Assembly: GCF_021277265.1 (NCBI RefSeq) | Contig: NZ_JAJSOH010000031.1 | Span: forward strand, 22,917 to 86,916 | Source: Kineosporia rhizophila | GTDB taxonomy: Bacteria; Actinomycetota; Actinomycetes; Actinomycetales; Kineosporiaceae | Length of the DNA: 64,000 nucleotides | Direction of reading: 5' to 3' | Shown here: one piece after another, positions 24,818 to 33,333 of the stretch | How positions within the stretch are numbered: the first letter of the stretch is position 1 | How the letters are laid out: each line of letters begins with the position of its first letter | Program-made: the position numbers and the translations under genes | The notes under the pieces: generated by a model | What the model was told of the DNA's origin: nothing | Database searches by the model: none | What the model saw: the letters and a program-made list of their open reading frames with translations, nothing else

Positions 24818-25128
24818 CGGAACTGCACCTCGACTGGAGAAGGAGAATTCGGCGCCCGGATCACGAATCCGCGATCTGCGGGCGGTTTCGGGGACTATTC
24901 ACCCGGACGGGTGTGCCGGGCCCGAGAAGATCTTCGGAACATTGCGCCACCGGCCGCCGTCTGATCTTCGGAATGACAAAAGAAAAACCGGCGTCCTCTT
25001 CGAAGACCGGACCTGATTCGCCGGGGAACCCGGTGATCCGATTTTCGGCGAGGACGCCGGTTCAATGCATTACGTGGATCTTCCGGACCGGTGCGGTCCG
25101 GTGGACGCCGGGTGCGGCGGCCGGTGGA
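24818..25128. other. Intergenic region between carD and the short ispD-like gene
   Basis: 311 bp with no gene. The right half holds the carD terminator. The left half (24818-24980) is lower in GC and should contain the promoter of the short ispD-like gene. Confidence 0.5.
24980..25062 (-). terminator. carD terminator with long-loop stem and U tract
   Basis: AACCGGCGTCCTC (24986-24998) is the exact complement of GAGGACGCCGGTT (25050-25062), enclosing 51 nt that can fold further. Read on the minus strand, the stem is followed by TTTTTCTTTT, a clear rho-independent signal downstream of carD. Confidence 0.85.
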
Positions 25129-25611
25129 TCAGGACGCCAGGACCTCGTTGAGCAGGGCCTCGGCCTTGTCCTCGTTGGTGTGCTCGGCCAGCGCCAGCTC
25201 CGACACCAGGATCTGCCGGGCCTTGGCCAGCATGCGCTTCTCACCTGCGGAAAGACCGCGGTCCTGGTCGCGGCGCCAGAGGTCGCGGACGACCTCTGCA
25301 ACCCGGACGACGTCGCCGGAGGCGAGCTTCTCCAGGTTGGCCTTGTACCGGCGGGACCAGTTGGTGGGCTCCTCGGCGTAGGGGGCGCGGAGCACCTCGA
25401 ACACCCGGTCGAGGCCTTCCTGGCCCACGACGTCCCGGACACCGACGAGGTCGACATTCATCGCCGGCACCTCGATGGTCAGATCTCCCTGAGCAACCTT
25501 CAGGACGAGGTACTGACGTTCCTCACCCTTGATAGTACGGGTCTTGATCTCCTCGATGAGCGCCGCCCCGTGATGGGGGTAAACGACAGTCTCGCCGACC
25601 GTGAAAGCCAT
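25129..25611 (-). CDS. carD: RNA polymerase-binding transcription factor CarD
   Basis: 160 residues from ATG 25611. The N-terminal RNAP-interaction domain begins MAFTVGETVVYPHHGAALIEEI and continues with KGEERQYLVLKVAQGDL. The C-terminal helical domain includes EEPTNWSRRYKANLEKL, whose Trp is the residue that wedges into the -10 bubble in mycobacterial CarD. CarD stabilises open complexes at rRNA and housekeeping promoters and is essential in mycobacteria. Its genes for an LpqE-like lipoprotein (divergent) and the isoprenoid genes (downstream) are conserved neighbours. Confidence 0.96.
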   Translation of the reverse strand: MAFTVGETVVYPHHGAALIEEIKTRTIKGEERQYLVLKVAQGDLTIEVPAMNVDLVGVRDVVGQEGLDRVFEVLRAPYAEEPTNWSRRYKANLEKLASGDVVRVAEVVRDLWRRDQDRGLSAGEKRMLAKARQILVSELALAEHTNEDKAEALLNEVLAS

Positions 25612-25934
25612 GTGTAAGTATCCCCTTTCCCAGCCAACAGACTACCACGTCCTGCTTGGCAGCGACTAGCGGATCTTCAGTATTTTCGCAGGTCAGAGGC
25701 GTAACCAGGATACGCCCGGAGAAAAAGATGCGACACTGCGCGGTTTCGGGCGATCACGGTCCGTGTTCGCCGGGCCGATGCAAGGACCTGCGGACCACCG
25801 GTGCGGAGGGCTCCGGCCACGCCCGGAAGCAGCCGAAGAAGTATCCGGACGGCATGGCGTGGGGTTGCCTCAGACGGCCCACCGGCGCCCGATAGGCTTC
25901 GTCCGCACTTACGAATCCGCAGGAGGCCAGCGCC
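25612..25934. other. Divergent promoter region between carD and lipoprotein gene
   Basis: 323 bp without a credible gene, noticeably richer in A/T near 25665-25745. It ends with AGGAGG (25921-25926), the ribosome site of the lipoprotein gene. No known operator recognised. Confidence 0.5.
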
Positions 25935-26606
25935 GTGAAGCGCACCCGTGTTGTCGCCGCCAAGACCGCCCTTGCCGCCGGCGCCGTCGCCCTCGGCCTG
26001 ACCGGCTGCTCGGTCACGAACCCGGCCACGATCAAGGACCCGTACCCGCCGTCCGACGGCATCAACGCCGATCTGCCCGGCAGCCAGGTGCTGCTGCGGA
26101 ACCTGATCGTGATCGGCGCCGAGCAGGGCGGGGACGCCGAGCTGATCGGCTCCGTGGTCAACCAGGGAGAGCAGGACGCCCGGGTCAATCTGCAGGCCGC
26201 CGTCGGCGAGTCCGGGCAGCCCAGCCAGACCACCGTCGCGGTGGGCGCCGGGCAGACCGTCCAGTTCGGCCCGGGCAGCAACCAGACCCCGGTGTCGATC
26301 AGCGGCCTGGCCGTCCCCCCGGGCGACGTGACCGGCATGACCGCCTCCACCGAGAGCGGAGGCCGGGTCGACCTGAACGTTCCGGTGCTGCCCCCGGAGG
26401 GCGACTACGCCGACGTCACCCCGGCGGCCACCCCCACGCCCTCGGCCACGCCCACGCCCCAGAAGACGAAGGGCAACGGGGGCAACGGCGGCAACGGTGC
26501 GGAGTCCAGCGCCGAACCCACCGCCACCGACGGGGAGACCGGCGCGCCGCAGAACCCCGACGCCGACAACCCGGCCGAAGAGGCCGACCAGCAGGACACC
26601 AACTGA
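25935..26606 (+). CDS. LpqE-like lipoprotein
   Basis: 223 residues from GTG 25935 with AGGAGG eight bases upstream. The lipoprotein signal is MKRTRVVAAKTALAAGAVAL and the lipobox LTGC, placing the mature protein on the outer face of the membrane. The body (about 30-150) has a beta-sandwich pattern with LRNLIVIGAEQGGDAELIGSVVNQG; the tail is a disordered Thr/Pro/Gly/Asn-rich linker. Position divergent from carD equals that of mycobacterial lpqE (Rv3584 next to Rv3583c), which supports orthology. The family resembles copper-chaperone-like/DUF461 folds, but no metal motif is evident. A perfect 54-bp palindrome follows. Confidence 0.75.
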   Translation: MKRTRVVAAKTALAAGAVALGLTGCSVTNPATIKDPYPPSDGINADLPGSQVLLRNLIVIGAEQGGDAELIGSVVNQGEQDARVNLQAAVGESGQPSQTTVAVGAGQTVQFGPGSNQTPVSISGLAVPPGDVTGMTASTESGGRVDLNVPVLPPEGDYADVTPAATPTPSATPTPQKTKGNGGNGGNGAESSAEPTATDGETGAPQNPDADNPAEEADQQDTN

Positions 26607-26623
26607 CCTGCCCCGGATCCTCA

Positions 26624-26677
26624 GAGCAACGCCGAAGGGCGGCACCCCCGCGGGGGTGCCGCCCTTCGGCGTTGCTC
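26624..26677. terminator. Perfect 54-bp palindrome, bidirectional terminator
   Basis: Bases 26624-26650 and 26651-26677 are exact reverse complements (outer end GAGCAACGCCGAAGGGCGGC). It sits between the convergent lipoprotein and regX3 genes. Confidence 0.9.
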
Positions 26678-26687
26678 AGCGGTCGGC

Positions 26688-27368
26688 TCAGGCCTCGAAC
26701 TTGTAGCCCAGGCCGCGCACGGTGACCAGGTAGCGCGGGCTCGCCGGATCGGGCTCCAGCTTGCCGCGCAGGCGCTTCACGTGGACGTCGAGGGTCTTGG
26801 TGTCACCCACGTAGTCCGAGCCCCAGACCCGGTCGATCAGCTGCATCCGGGTGAGCACCCGGCCGGCGTTGCGCAGCAGCAGCTCGAGCAGCTCGAACTC
26901 CTTCAGCGGCATCGGCACGGCCTCGCCGTTCACGGTCACCACGTGCCGCTCGACGTCCATCCGGACCGGGCCGGCCTCGACCGTGGCGCCCTCGACCACG
27001 TCCGGCTCGGTGCCGCGGCGCAGCACCGCGCGGATCCGGGCGACCAGCTCCCGCGAGGAGTACGGCTTGGTCACGTAGTCGTCGGCGCCCAGCTCCAGGC
27101 CGACCACCTTGTCGATCTCGCTGTCCTTGGCGGTCAGCATGATCACCGGGACCTTGCTGCGGGTGCGCAGCTGCCGGCACACCTCGGTGCCGGGCAGGTC
27201 GGGGAGCATCAGGTCGAGCAGGACCAGGTCGGCGCCGTTGCGGTCGAACTCGTCCAGGGCCGCCGGCCCGTCGCCGGCGACCGCGACCTCGTAGCCCTCT
27301 CGGCGCAGGAGGTAGGACAGCGGGTCGCTGAACGACTCCTCGTCCTCCACCACCAGGATGCGGGTCAC
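26688..27368 (-). CDS. regX3: Phosphate-responsive response regulator RegX3
   Basis: 226 residues from GTG 27368, overlapping the senX3 stop by four bases. The receiver domain has ILVVEDEESF (acidic pocket), LVLLDLMLPDLPG (phosphorylated Asp), MLTAKD and VTKPYSSREL. The OmpR-type winged helix follows with PLKEFELLELLLRNAGRVLTRMQLIDRVWG and LDVHVKRLRGKLEPDP. With SenX3 it forms the phosphate two-component system (equivalent to PhoB/PhoP), activating pst and related genes under phosphate limitation. Confidence 0.95.
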   Translation of the reverse strand: MTRILVVEDEESFSDPLSYLLRREGYEVAVAGDGPAALDEFDRNGADLVLLDLMLPDLPGTEVCRQLRTRSKVPVIMLTAKDSEIDKVVGLELGADDYVTKPYSSRELVARIRAVLRRGTEPDVVEGATVEAGPVRMDVERHVVTVNGEAVPMPLKEFELLELLLRNAGRVLTRMQLIDRVWGSDYVGDTKTLDVHVKRLRGKLEPDPASPRYLVTVRGLGYKFEA

Positions 27369-28705
27369 GGGGTTGCTCCTTTCAGCTCGGACCCCGCGTC
27401 CTGCGGGAGTCCTGGGGCGGCGGGCCCACCGGTCGGGACGGCCGGGCCGTCCGGGACGGCGGGGGCGGCCGGATCGGGTGTTGCGGTCTTCGGGGCGGGC
27501 CGGGGAACCAGGCCGTTCTCCACCCAGGTCTCGGTGCCGGAGTGCTCGCCGCGGTCGTGGGCGCCGGCCGGCTGCACCGACTCCGGCAGCCGCAGGGTGA
27601 ACGTGGAGCCCTGGCCCTGGCGGCTCCACAGCATCACCTCGCCGCCGTGGTTGGCGGCCACGTGCTTGACGATGCTCAGGCCCAGGCCGGTGCCCCCGGT
27701 GACCCGGGAGCGGGCCGGGTCGACCCGGTAGAAGCGCTCGAAGATCCGGTCCTGGTCGGTGCTGGCGATACCGATGCCCTGGTCGCTGACCACGATCTCG
27801 ACGATGCCGCCGACCCGGCGCACCCCGACCCCGACCCGGGTGTTCTCGGGCGAGTAGGAGATCGCGTTGTCGACCAGGTTGCGGATGGCGGTGACCAGCA
27901 GGTTGTGGTCGCCGTAGACCACCGCGCCGTGGTCGCCGCCGAGCACCACCTCGATGTTCTTGGCGGTCGAGGCCATCACGCAGCGGTCGACCGCGTCCGA
28001 GACCACGTCGTCGATACCGACCGGCTCGGGCGGGTGCAGGGCGTCGGCCACCTGCAGCCGGGACAGGTCGATGATCTCCTGCACCAGCTTGGTCAGCCGG
28101 GTGGACTCGCGCTGCATCTGGCCGGAGAAGTGGCGCACCGCGTCGGCGTCGTCGGCGGCGTCGGCCACCGCCTCGGCCAGCAGGCTCAGCGCCCCGATCG
28201 GGGTCTTCAGCTCGTGGCTGACGTTGGCCACGAAGTCCCGCCGGACCTCCTCCACCCGTTTGGCCTCGGTCCGGTCCTCGACCAGGACCAGCACCAGGTC
28301 GGGCCGCAGCGGGGCGACCCGGGCGTAGACGACCAGCCGGCCCCGGCCGAGCGGGCCGCGGGGCAGCTCCAGCTCGCGCTCGCGGACCAGGCCCAGGGTG
28401 CCCGCCTCGGCCGCCATCTCGCGCAGTTCGGCGTGCACCAGCTCACGCCCGCGCACCAGCCCGAAGGCGTGCGCGGCGGGGCTGGACTTGATCAGCCGGC
28501 CGTCGGTGCCGAGCACGACCGAGGCGGAGGCCAGCACGTTCAGCACGTCGGCGGCGCCCTCGGGCAGCGGGCCGGTGGGGGCCGGGGTGGGGTGCGGCTG
28601 CGGTGCGCGGTTACCGCGTCCGGCCACGCTCAGCACACCGAGGACCAGCCCGACGACCAGGCCGATCCCGATGGCGATGGCAAAGGCCAGGGGCGTGCTC
28701 ACCAT
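27365..28705 (-). CDS. senX3: Sensor histidine kinase SenX3
   Basis: 446 residues from ATG 28705 (a GTG directly follows, one codon later). Only one or two N-terminal hydrophobic segments (PLAFAIAIGIGLVVGLVLGVLSV) are present. A PAS-like domain (about 65-175) precedes the phosphoacceptor box FVANVSHELKTPIGALSLLAEAV and the ATPase domain with NLVDNAISYSP, SDQGIGI, FERFYRVDPARSR and GGTGLGLSIVKHV. The C-terminal 70 residues are Pro/Ala/Gly-rich and unusually long. SenX3 senses phosphate status through PstSCAB-PhoU and phosphorylates RegX3. It diverges from phoU. Confidence 0.95.
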   Translation of the reverse strand: MVSTPLAFAIAIGIGLVVGLVLGVLSVAGRGNRAPQPHPTPAPTGPLPEGAADVLNVLASASVVLGTDGRLIKSSPAAHAFGLVRGRELVHAELREMAAEAGTLGLVRERELELPRGPLGRGRLVVYARVAPLRPDLVLVLVEDRTEAKRVEEVRRDFVANVSHELKTPIGALSLLAEAVADAADDADAVRHFSGQMQRESTRLTKLVQEIIDLSRLQVADALHPPEPVGIDDVVSDAVDRCVMASTAKNIEVVLGGDHGAVVYGDHNLLVTAIRNLVDNAISYSPENTRVGVGVRRVGGIVEIVVSDQGIGIASTDQDRIFERFYRVDPARSRVTGGTGLGLSIVKHVAANHGGEVMLWSRQGQGSTFTLRLPESVQPAGAHDRGEHSGTETWVENGLVPRPAPKTATPDPAAPAVPDGPAVPTGGPAAPGLPQDAGSELKGATP

Positions 28706-28774
28706 GTCAGCGTAAGCTGCCGCCCGGGCAGTTTTGATCCGGAGAGTCGGCCGCGGCCCAACCCTTCGGCGCGT

Positions 28775-28807
28775 GTTCACCTTCAGATCGGGATCTATTC
28801 ACGGGCC
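28775..28807. promoter_or_regulatory. Candidate PHO box between senX3 and phoU
   Basis: Three consecutive 11-nt units: GTTCACCTTCA, GATCGGGATCT and ATTCACGGGCC. The first and third match the GTTCACC-type direct repeats bound by actinobacterial PhoP/RegX3 regulators; the middle one does not. The site is 70 bp before the senX3 start and 112 bp before phoU. Confidence 0.45.
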
Positions 28808-28918
28808 ACTGCGACGGTGAGCCACGATCAGCCGTCGCCTCGTCACCGGTAGTGAGGACGGCGAGCGGTCGGTCAGGTTCCCGCTCCACCATCAGACCCT
28901 CAATCCTAGGAGAGCTCC

Positions 28919-29605
28919 GTGAGCGGTGGAATCCGCGAGCAGTTCGAGATCGACCTGCAGTCCATCGACGACCAGCTGGTCGAGATGACCCGGCTGGTCG
29001 GGTCGGCGATGGCCCGGTCCACCACCGCCCTGCTCGACGCCGACCTCACCCTGGCCGAGAGCGTGATCGAGGCCGACGAGCAGGTCGACGCGCTGCACCA
29101 CGACCTCGAGGAGCGGGCGCTGGTGCTGATCGCCCGCCAGTCCCCGGTCGCCACCGACCTGCGCACGCTGATCGCCGCCCTGCGGATGAGCGCCGACCTG
29201 GAGCGGATGGGCGACCTGGCCCGGCACGTGTCCAAGCTGGCCCGGCTGCGCTACCCGAACTCCGCCGTCCCGGCCGAGCTGCGCAGCTACATCGTCGAGA
29301 TGGGGCACATCGCCGAGCGTCTGGTGCTGAAGACCGGCACGATCATCGCCAGCCGCGACCTGAAGGCGGCCGAGGAGCTCGAGGCCGACGACGACGAGAT
29401 GGACCGGATCCACCGGGAGATGTTCGCCAAGCTGCTCTCCCCCGACTGGACCCACGGCGTCGAGGCGGCCGTCGACATCACCCTGCTGAGCCGCTACTAC
29501 GAGCGCTACGGCGACCATGCCGTGGGCGTCTGCCGCCGGGTGGTCTTCCTGGTCACCGGCGACCACACCGCCGCGCACGGTGAGGCCCCGCTCGACCAGG
29601 TCTGA
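28919..29605 (+). CDS. phoU: Phosphate signalling complex protein PhoU
   Basis: 228 residues from GTG 28919 (AGGAG upstream). PhoU is built of two three-helix bundles; metal-binding E/DxxxD motifs appear in each repeat: ALRMSADLERMGDLARHV near residue 90 and DITLLSRYYERYGDHAVGV near residue 195. It represses the Pho response by linking the Pst transporter to the SenX3 kinase. It is divergent from senX3 and followed by a strong hairpin. Confidence 0.95.
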   Translation: MSGGIREQFEIDLQSIDDQLVEMTRLVGSAMARSTTALLDADLTLAESVIEADEQVDALHHDLEERALVLIARQSPVATDLRTLIAALRMSADLERMGDLARHVSKLARLRYPNSAVPAELRSYIVEMGHIAERLVLKTGTIIASRDLKAAEELEADDDEMDRIHREMFAKLLSPDWTHGVEAAVDITLLSRYYERYGDHAVGVCRRVVFLVTGDHTAAHGEAPLDQV

Positions 29606-29621
29606 AAAGCCGACAAATTAG

Positions 29622-29659
29622 AGACGTCCGTGGTCCCCCTTCGGGGCCCACGGACGTCT
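29622..29659. terminator. Terminator hairpin between convergent phoU and gpm
   Basis: AGACGTCCGTGG (29622-29633) pairs with CCACGGACGTCT (29648-29659); an inner CCCC/GGGG stem fills the loop. TTCAGTTC follows on the + strand. It shares the ACGTCC core with two other hairpins here. Confidence 0.85.
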
Positions 29660-29678
29660 TCAGTTCGGTCTGGTTCGT

Positions 29679-30422
29679 TCAGCGGCCCTGGTTGGCGACC
29701 GCGGCGACGGCCGCCGCGGCGGCGTCGGGGTCGAGGTACTTGCCGCCCTTGACCACGGGCTTGAACTCGTCGTCGAGTTCGTAGACCAGCGGGATGCCGG
29801 TGGGGATGTTCAGCCCGGCGATGTCCTCGTCGGAGATCCCGTCGAGGTGCTTGACCAGGGCGCGGATCGAGTTGCCGTGCGCGGCCAGCAGCACCGTCTT
29901 ACCGGCCACCAGGTCGGGCTTCACGTCGCTCTCCCAGTACGGGAGCATGCGCGCGACAACGTCTTTCAGGCACTCGGTGGCCGGCAGGTCGTCGCCCAGG
30001 TCGGCGTAGCGCGGGTCTCCGGCCTGGGAGAACTCGTCCTTGGCGTCGATCGGCGGCGGGGGCGTGGCGTAGGAGCGACGCCAGAGCATGAACTGCTCCT
30101 CGCCGAACTCGGCCAGCGTCTGCTTCTTGTCCTTGCCCTGCAGAGCGCCGTAGTGCCGCTCGTTGAGCCGCCAGTTGCGCTTGACCGGGATCCAGTGCCG
30201 GTTCGCCGCGTCGAGGGCGAGGTGGGCCGTGGTGATCGCGCGGCGCAGCAGCGACGTGTGCACCACGTCGGGCAGCACGCCGGCGTCGACCAGCAGCTGG
30301 CCGCCCTTCGCCGCTTCTTCACGGCCCTTCTCCGACAGGGGCACGTCGACCCAGCCGGTGAAGAGGTTCTTCGCGTTCCATTCGCTCTCGCCGTGGCGGA
30401 GCAGGACCAGGGTGTACGCCAT
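29679..30422 (-). CDS. gpmA: 2,3-bisphosphoglycerate-dependent phosphoglycerate mutase
   Basis: 247 residues from ATG 30422. The histidine-phosphatase catalytic motif is LLRHGESEWN (His10), followed by NLFTGWVDVPLSEKG, NERHYGALQGKDK (proton donor Glu) and LLAAHGNSIRALVKHLDG (second catalytic His). It interconverts 3- and 2-phosphoglycerate in glycolysis. Co-directional with the YbjN gene 14 bp upstream and mshA, as in mycobacteria. Confidence 0.95.
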   Translation of the reverse strand: MAYTLVLLRHGESEWNAKNLFTGWVDVPLSEKGREEAAKGGQLLVDAGVLPDVVHTSLLRRAITTAHLALDAANRHWIPVKRNWRLNERHYGALQGKDKKQTLAEFGEEQFMLWRRSYATPPPPIDAKDEFSQAGDPRYADLGDDLPATECLKDVVARMLPYWESDVKPDLVAGKTVLLAAHGNSIRALVKHLDGISDEDIAGLNIPTGIPLVYELDDEFKPVVKGGKYLDPDAAAAAVAAVANQGR

Positions 30423-30436
30423 ACCCCGCAGATTAG

Positions 30437-30937
30437 TCACTCGCTCTGGAGGAGGTGACGGAAGGCCTCGAGGTTGCGGGTGGACTCGCCCCGATCGGTG
30501 CGCCAGGCCCACTCGCGGCGCATCGAGGAGAGGAAGCCCAGGGCGAGCAGGTCGTTGAACGAGCCGTCGGAGGCGGTGAGGACGGCGCCGAGCAGGTCGT
30601 CGATGGTCTCGGCAGTCACCCCGGCCAGCGGGATCCGGCCGGTCAGGTAGACGTCGCCGAGCTTGTCCAGGGCGAACGCGATGCCCGGCAGGCGGGTGTT
30701 GCGCTGCAGCAGCCAGCGGTAGAACGCCTCGTGGTTCTCGTCGGGCCGGCGCACCACGAACGCCGAGACGCTCAGCGCGCGGTCGGTGACCAGGATCGAG
30801 ACGCCGGTGCGGAGCTTGGCCTCACCGGGCAGCTCGACCACGTACTCGCCGGGCCGGGTGCCCGGCACCGACTCGACCCCCGCCTCGGCGAGCCAGCCGC
30901 GAACGGTGACTTCGGCGTCCTCACGCAGTTGGTTCAA
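30437..30937 (-). CDS. YbjN-domain protein
   Basis: 166 residues, read from the TTG at 30937: GAGGGG lies seven bases upstream, formed by the end of mshA (stop 12 bp before). The protein belongs to the YbjN/type III secretion chaperone-like fold (VTVRGWLAEAGVES, HEAFYRWLLQRNTRLPGIAFALD, VYLTGRIPLAGVTAETIDDLLG). Function in actinomycetes is not established. The gene order mshA-ybjN-gpm is conserved with mycobacteria (Rv0486-Rv0487 region), suggesting one transcription unit. Confidence 0.85.
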   Translation of the reverse strand: MNQLREDAEVTVRGWLAEAGVESVPGTRPGEYVVELPGEAKLRTGVSILVTDRALSVSAFVVRRPDENHEAFYRWLLQRNTRLPGIAFALDKLGDVYLTGRIPLAGVTAETIDDLLGAVLTASDGSFNDLLALGFLSSMRREWAWRTDRGESTRNLEAFRHLLQSE

Positions 30938-30948
30938 GGCCCTACCCC

Positions 30949-32277
30949 TCAGCCGGCGGCAACTACCAATTGTGGTCCCCCAGCCGCTAGGCGGCCGGGA
31001 GGTGCCCCCAGTTCGTGGGCGGCACAGGCGGCCGCGTACGTCTCGAGGGTGGCATCCACGGTGTGGTCCCAGCTGAACAGGTTCGCGTGTCGCACCGCCG
31101 CCCGGCTCATCCGTTCCCGGACCAGCGGGGCTCGCAACAGCTCCTCGAGCGCCCGGGCCCAGGTGGCCGGCTCGTGCCCGGTGACCAGCAGCCCGGTGCG
31201 GCCGTCGCGCACCGCAGTGGCCAGGCCGCCCACCCGGGCCGCCACCACCGGGGTGCCGCAGGCCTGCGCCTCCACCGCCACCAGGCCGAACGACTCGCTG
31301 TAGGAGGGCACCGCGACCAGGTCGGCGGCCCGGTACCACTCGGCCAGGACCGGGCGCCCGACCGGCGGGTGGAACCGCACCAGGTCACCGATGCCCAGGT
31401 CGACGGCCAGCTTCTGGAGTTCCTCGGGACGCTCCAGGCCGGACCCGCTGGGCCCGCCGAGCACGGCCACCACCAGCTTCTCCCGGCGCTGCGGGTCGGC
31501 CGCGACCAGCGCGGCGACTGCGCGCAGCAGCACGTCGGGGGCCTTCAGCGGCTGGATCCGGCCGACGAACAGCACCAGTTCGGCGTCGGCGGGCAGCCCC
31601 AGCCTCTGCCGGGCCCGGGCCCGCCCGTCGGCCTGCGGGGTGAAGGTGTCCAGGTCCACGCCCGGCGGGATCACCGTGACCAGTTCCGGATCGGCGTCGT
31701 ACAGGCCGATCAGGTCACGGGCCTCCAGGTCGGTGTTGGCGATCAGCCGGTCGGCGGCGGCCACCACCTGCTCCTCGCCGATCACCCGCCCGGCCGGTTC
31801 GGGCCTGTCGTCCGCGGCCAGGGACAGGTTCTTGACCTTGGCCATGGTGTGCATGGTGTGCAGCAGGGGCACGTTCCAGCGCTCGGCGGCCAGCCAGCCG
31901 ACCTGCCCGGAGAGCCAGTAGTGCGAGTGGATCAGGTCGTACCAGCCGGCCGCGAGCCGGGCCTCGGTGCGCAGCACCCCGGCGGCGAAGGCGCAGAGCT
32001 GGCCGGGCAGATCGTCCTTGGCCAGGCCCTCGTAGGGTCCGGCGACGATGTTGCGCACCAGCACGCCGGGCAGCATCTCGGTCACCGAGGGCAGGTGGCC
32101 CGCGGTGGCCCGGGTGAAGATCTCCACCTCGGTACCGCGTCGCGCGAGCCGTTTGGCGGTCTCGACCACGTACACGTTCAGGCCACCGGCGTCACCGGTG
32201 CCCGGTTGTTCCAGCGGCGAGGTGTGCACAGAGAGCATCGCGACCCGCCCGGGCGTCCCGTCCGGCCTCAGCCCCAT
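30949..32277 (-). CDS. mshA: D-inositol-3-phosphate glycosyltransferase MshA
   Basis: 442 residues from ATG 32277 (GAGGAGG upstream). A GT-B glycosyltransferase of family GT4: N-terminal LSVHTSPLEQPGTGDAGGLNVYV binds the acceptor phosphate, HSHYWLSGQVGWLAAE follows, and the C-terminal UDP-sugar site has VGRIQPLKAPDVLL and SYSESFGLVAVEAQACGTPVVA. It transfers GlcNAc to inositol-3-phosphate, the first step of mycothiol synthesis. The last step gene, mshD, is at 42 kb. Confidence 0.95.
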   Translation of the reverse strand: MGLRPDGTPGRVAMLSVHTSPLEQPGTGDAGGLNVYVVETAKRLARRGTEVEIFTRATAGHLPSVTEMLPGVLVRNIVAGPYEGLAKDDLPGQLCAFAAGVLRTEARLAAGWYDLIHSHYWLSGQVGWLAAERWNVPLLHTMHTMAKVKNLSLAADDRPEPAGRVIGEEQVVAAADRLIANTDLEARDLIGLYDADPELVTVIPPGVDLDTFTPQADGRARARQRLGLPADAELVLFVGRIQPLKAPDVLLRAVAALVAADPQRREKLVVAVLGGPSGSGLERPEELQKLAVDLGIGDLVRFHPPVGRPVLAEWYRAADLVAVPSYSESFGLVAVEAQACGTPVVAARVGGLATAVRDGRTGLLVTGHEPATWARALEELLRAPLVRERMSRAAVRHANLFSWDHTVDATLETYAAACAAHELGAPPGRLAAGGPQLVVAAG

Positions 32278-32523
32278 GCGTCCTCCTCGCTCGTTCCAGT
32301 ACTGCTGAAAAACCCCCGAACGAAGCTAACCCACAGGTGCAGACCGCTCTTCCCGAAGTCGGCCGGGGGTGACCGTCACCACGTGGTCACAACGGTGTGC
32401 GGTCCTGTCACCGGCGACGCACTCCTGGGGCCCTCGACCTCACGTTTGGCCTTTGCTCGGACGTCTTCCCGGGTGGGCGGGGGAGGGCGGGTGGCCGTCC
32501 GGCGTGAGTCTTAGGGTGGCTCC

Positions 32524-33333
32524 GTGCCTCCGCCTCGCCCCCGCGCCGTGCAGGGCACGATCACCCGGGGCACGACCAATCCCAACCGGTTGCGCAGGGT
32601 GGACCGCTGGCTGGCGGGACCGGCCGCGGGGCGGCTGAGGGCGGCTGAGGACCCGCTGGTGGTGGATCTGGGCTACGGGGCCAGCCCGATCACGGCGGTG
32701 GAGCTGCACCAGCGGCTGAGCGTGGTGCGGCCCGACGTCGAGGTGGTCGGCATCGAGATCGATCCGGCCCGGGTGGTGGTGGCCAAGCCGTTGGAACGGC
32801 CGGGCCTGAGCTTCCGGGTGGGTGGCTTCGAACTGCCCCTGGGTGGGCGTCGGCCGGTCGTGGTCAGGGCGTTCAACGTGCTCCGGCAGTACGCCGAGCC
32901 GGAGGTGGAGCCGGCCTGGGACCTGGTGCGGTCCGGGCTGGCCCCGGGTGGGCTGCTGGTGGACGGCACCTGCGACGAGATCGGCCGACGGTCGACCTGG
33001 GTGGCGGTGGACGCCGAACGGGGGCCGGTCAGTCTGAGCATCTCGTTGCGGCTGGGCGGGCTGGACCGGCCCTCGGACGTGGCCGAGCGGTTGCCGAAGT
33101 CACTGATCCACCGCAACGTGCCGGGTGAGCGGGTGCATGCGTACCTGAACGCGCTGGACGCCGCCTGGGCCCGCAGTGCCCCGCTGAGCTCGTTCGGGGC
33201 CCGTCAGCGGTGGCTGGCCACGGTCTCGGCGGTGAAGGCCGAGGGGTGGCCGGTGCTGGACGGGCCGGCGCGCTGGCGGCTCGGCGAGATCACCGTGACC
33301 TGGGAGTGCGTCAGGCCTCGAGCAGAATCGTGA
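32524..33333 (+). CDS. SAM-dependent methyltransferase-like protein
   Basis: 269 residues from GTG 32524. The Rossmann motif I is PLVVDLGYGASPITAVEL, motif II is EVVGIEIDPARV, and LAPGGLLVDGTCDE resembles motif IV/post-I of class I methyltransferases. The remaining residues are not diagnostic; substrate unknown. It diverges from mshA and its end overlaps the end of dtd by 23 bp tail-to-tail. Confidence 0.75.
   Translation: MPPPRPRAVQGTITRGTTNPNRLRRVDRWLAGPAAGRLRAAEDPLVVDLGYGASPITAVELHQRLSVVRPDVEVVGIEIDPARVVVAKPLERPGLSFRVGGFELPLGGRRPVVVRAFNVLRQYAEPEVEPAWDLVRSGLAPGGLLVDGTCDEIGRRSTWVAVDAERGPVSLSISLRLGGLDRPSDVAERLPKSLIHRNVPGERVHAYLNALDAAWARSAPLSSFGARQRWLATVSAVKAEGWPVLDGPARWRLGEITVTWECVRPRAES

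Noticed and set aside
25656..25895. A 79-codon frame in the carD/lipoprotein gap
   Set aside because: Low-GC third positions and no ribosome site; reads as promoter DNA.
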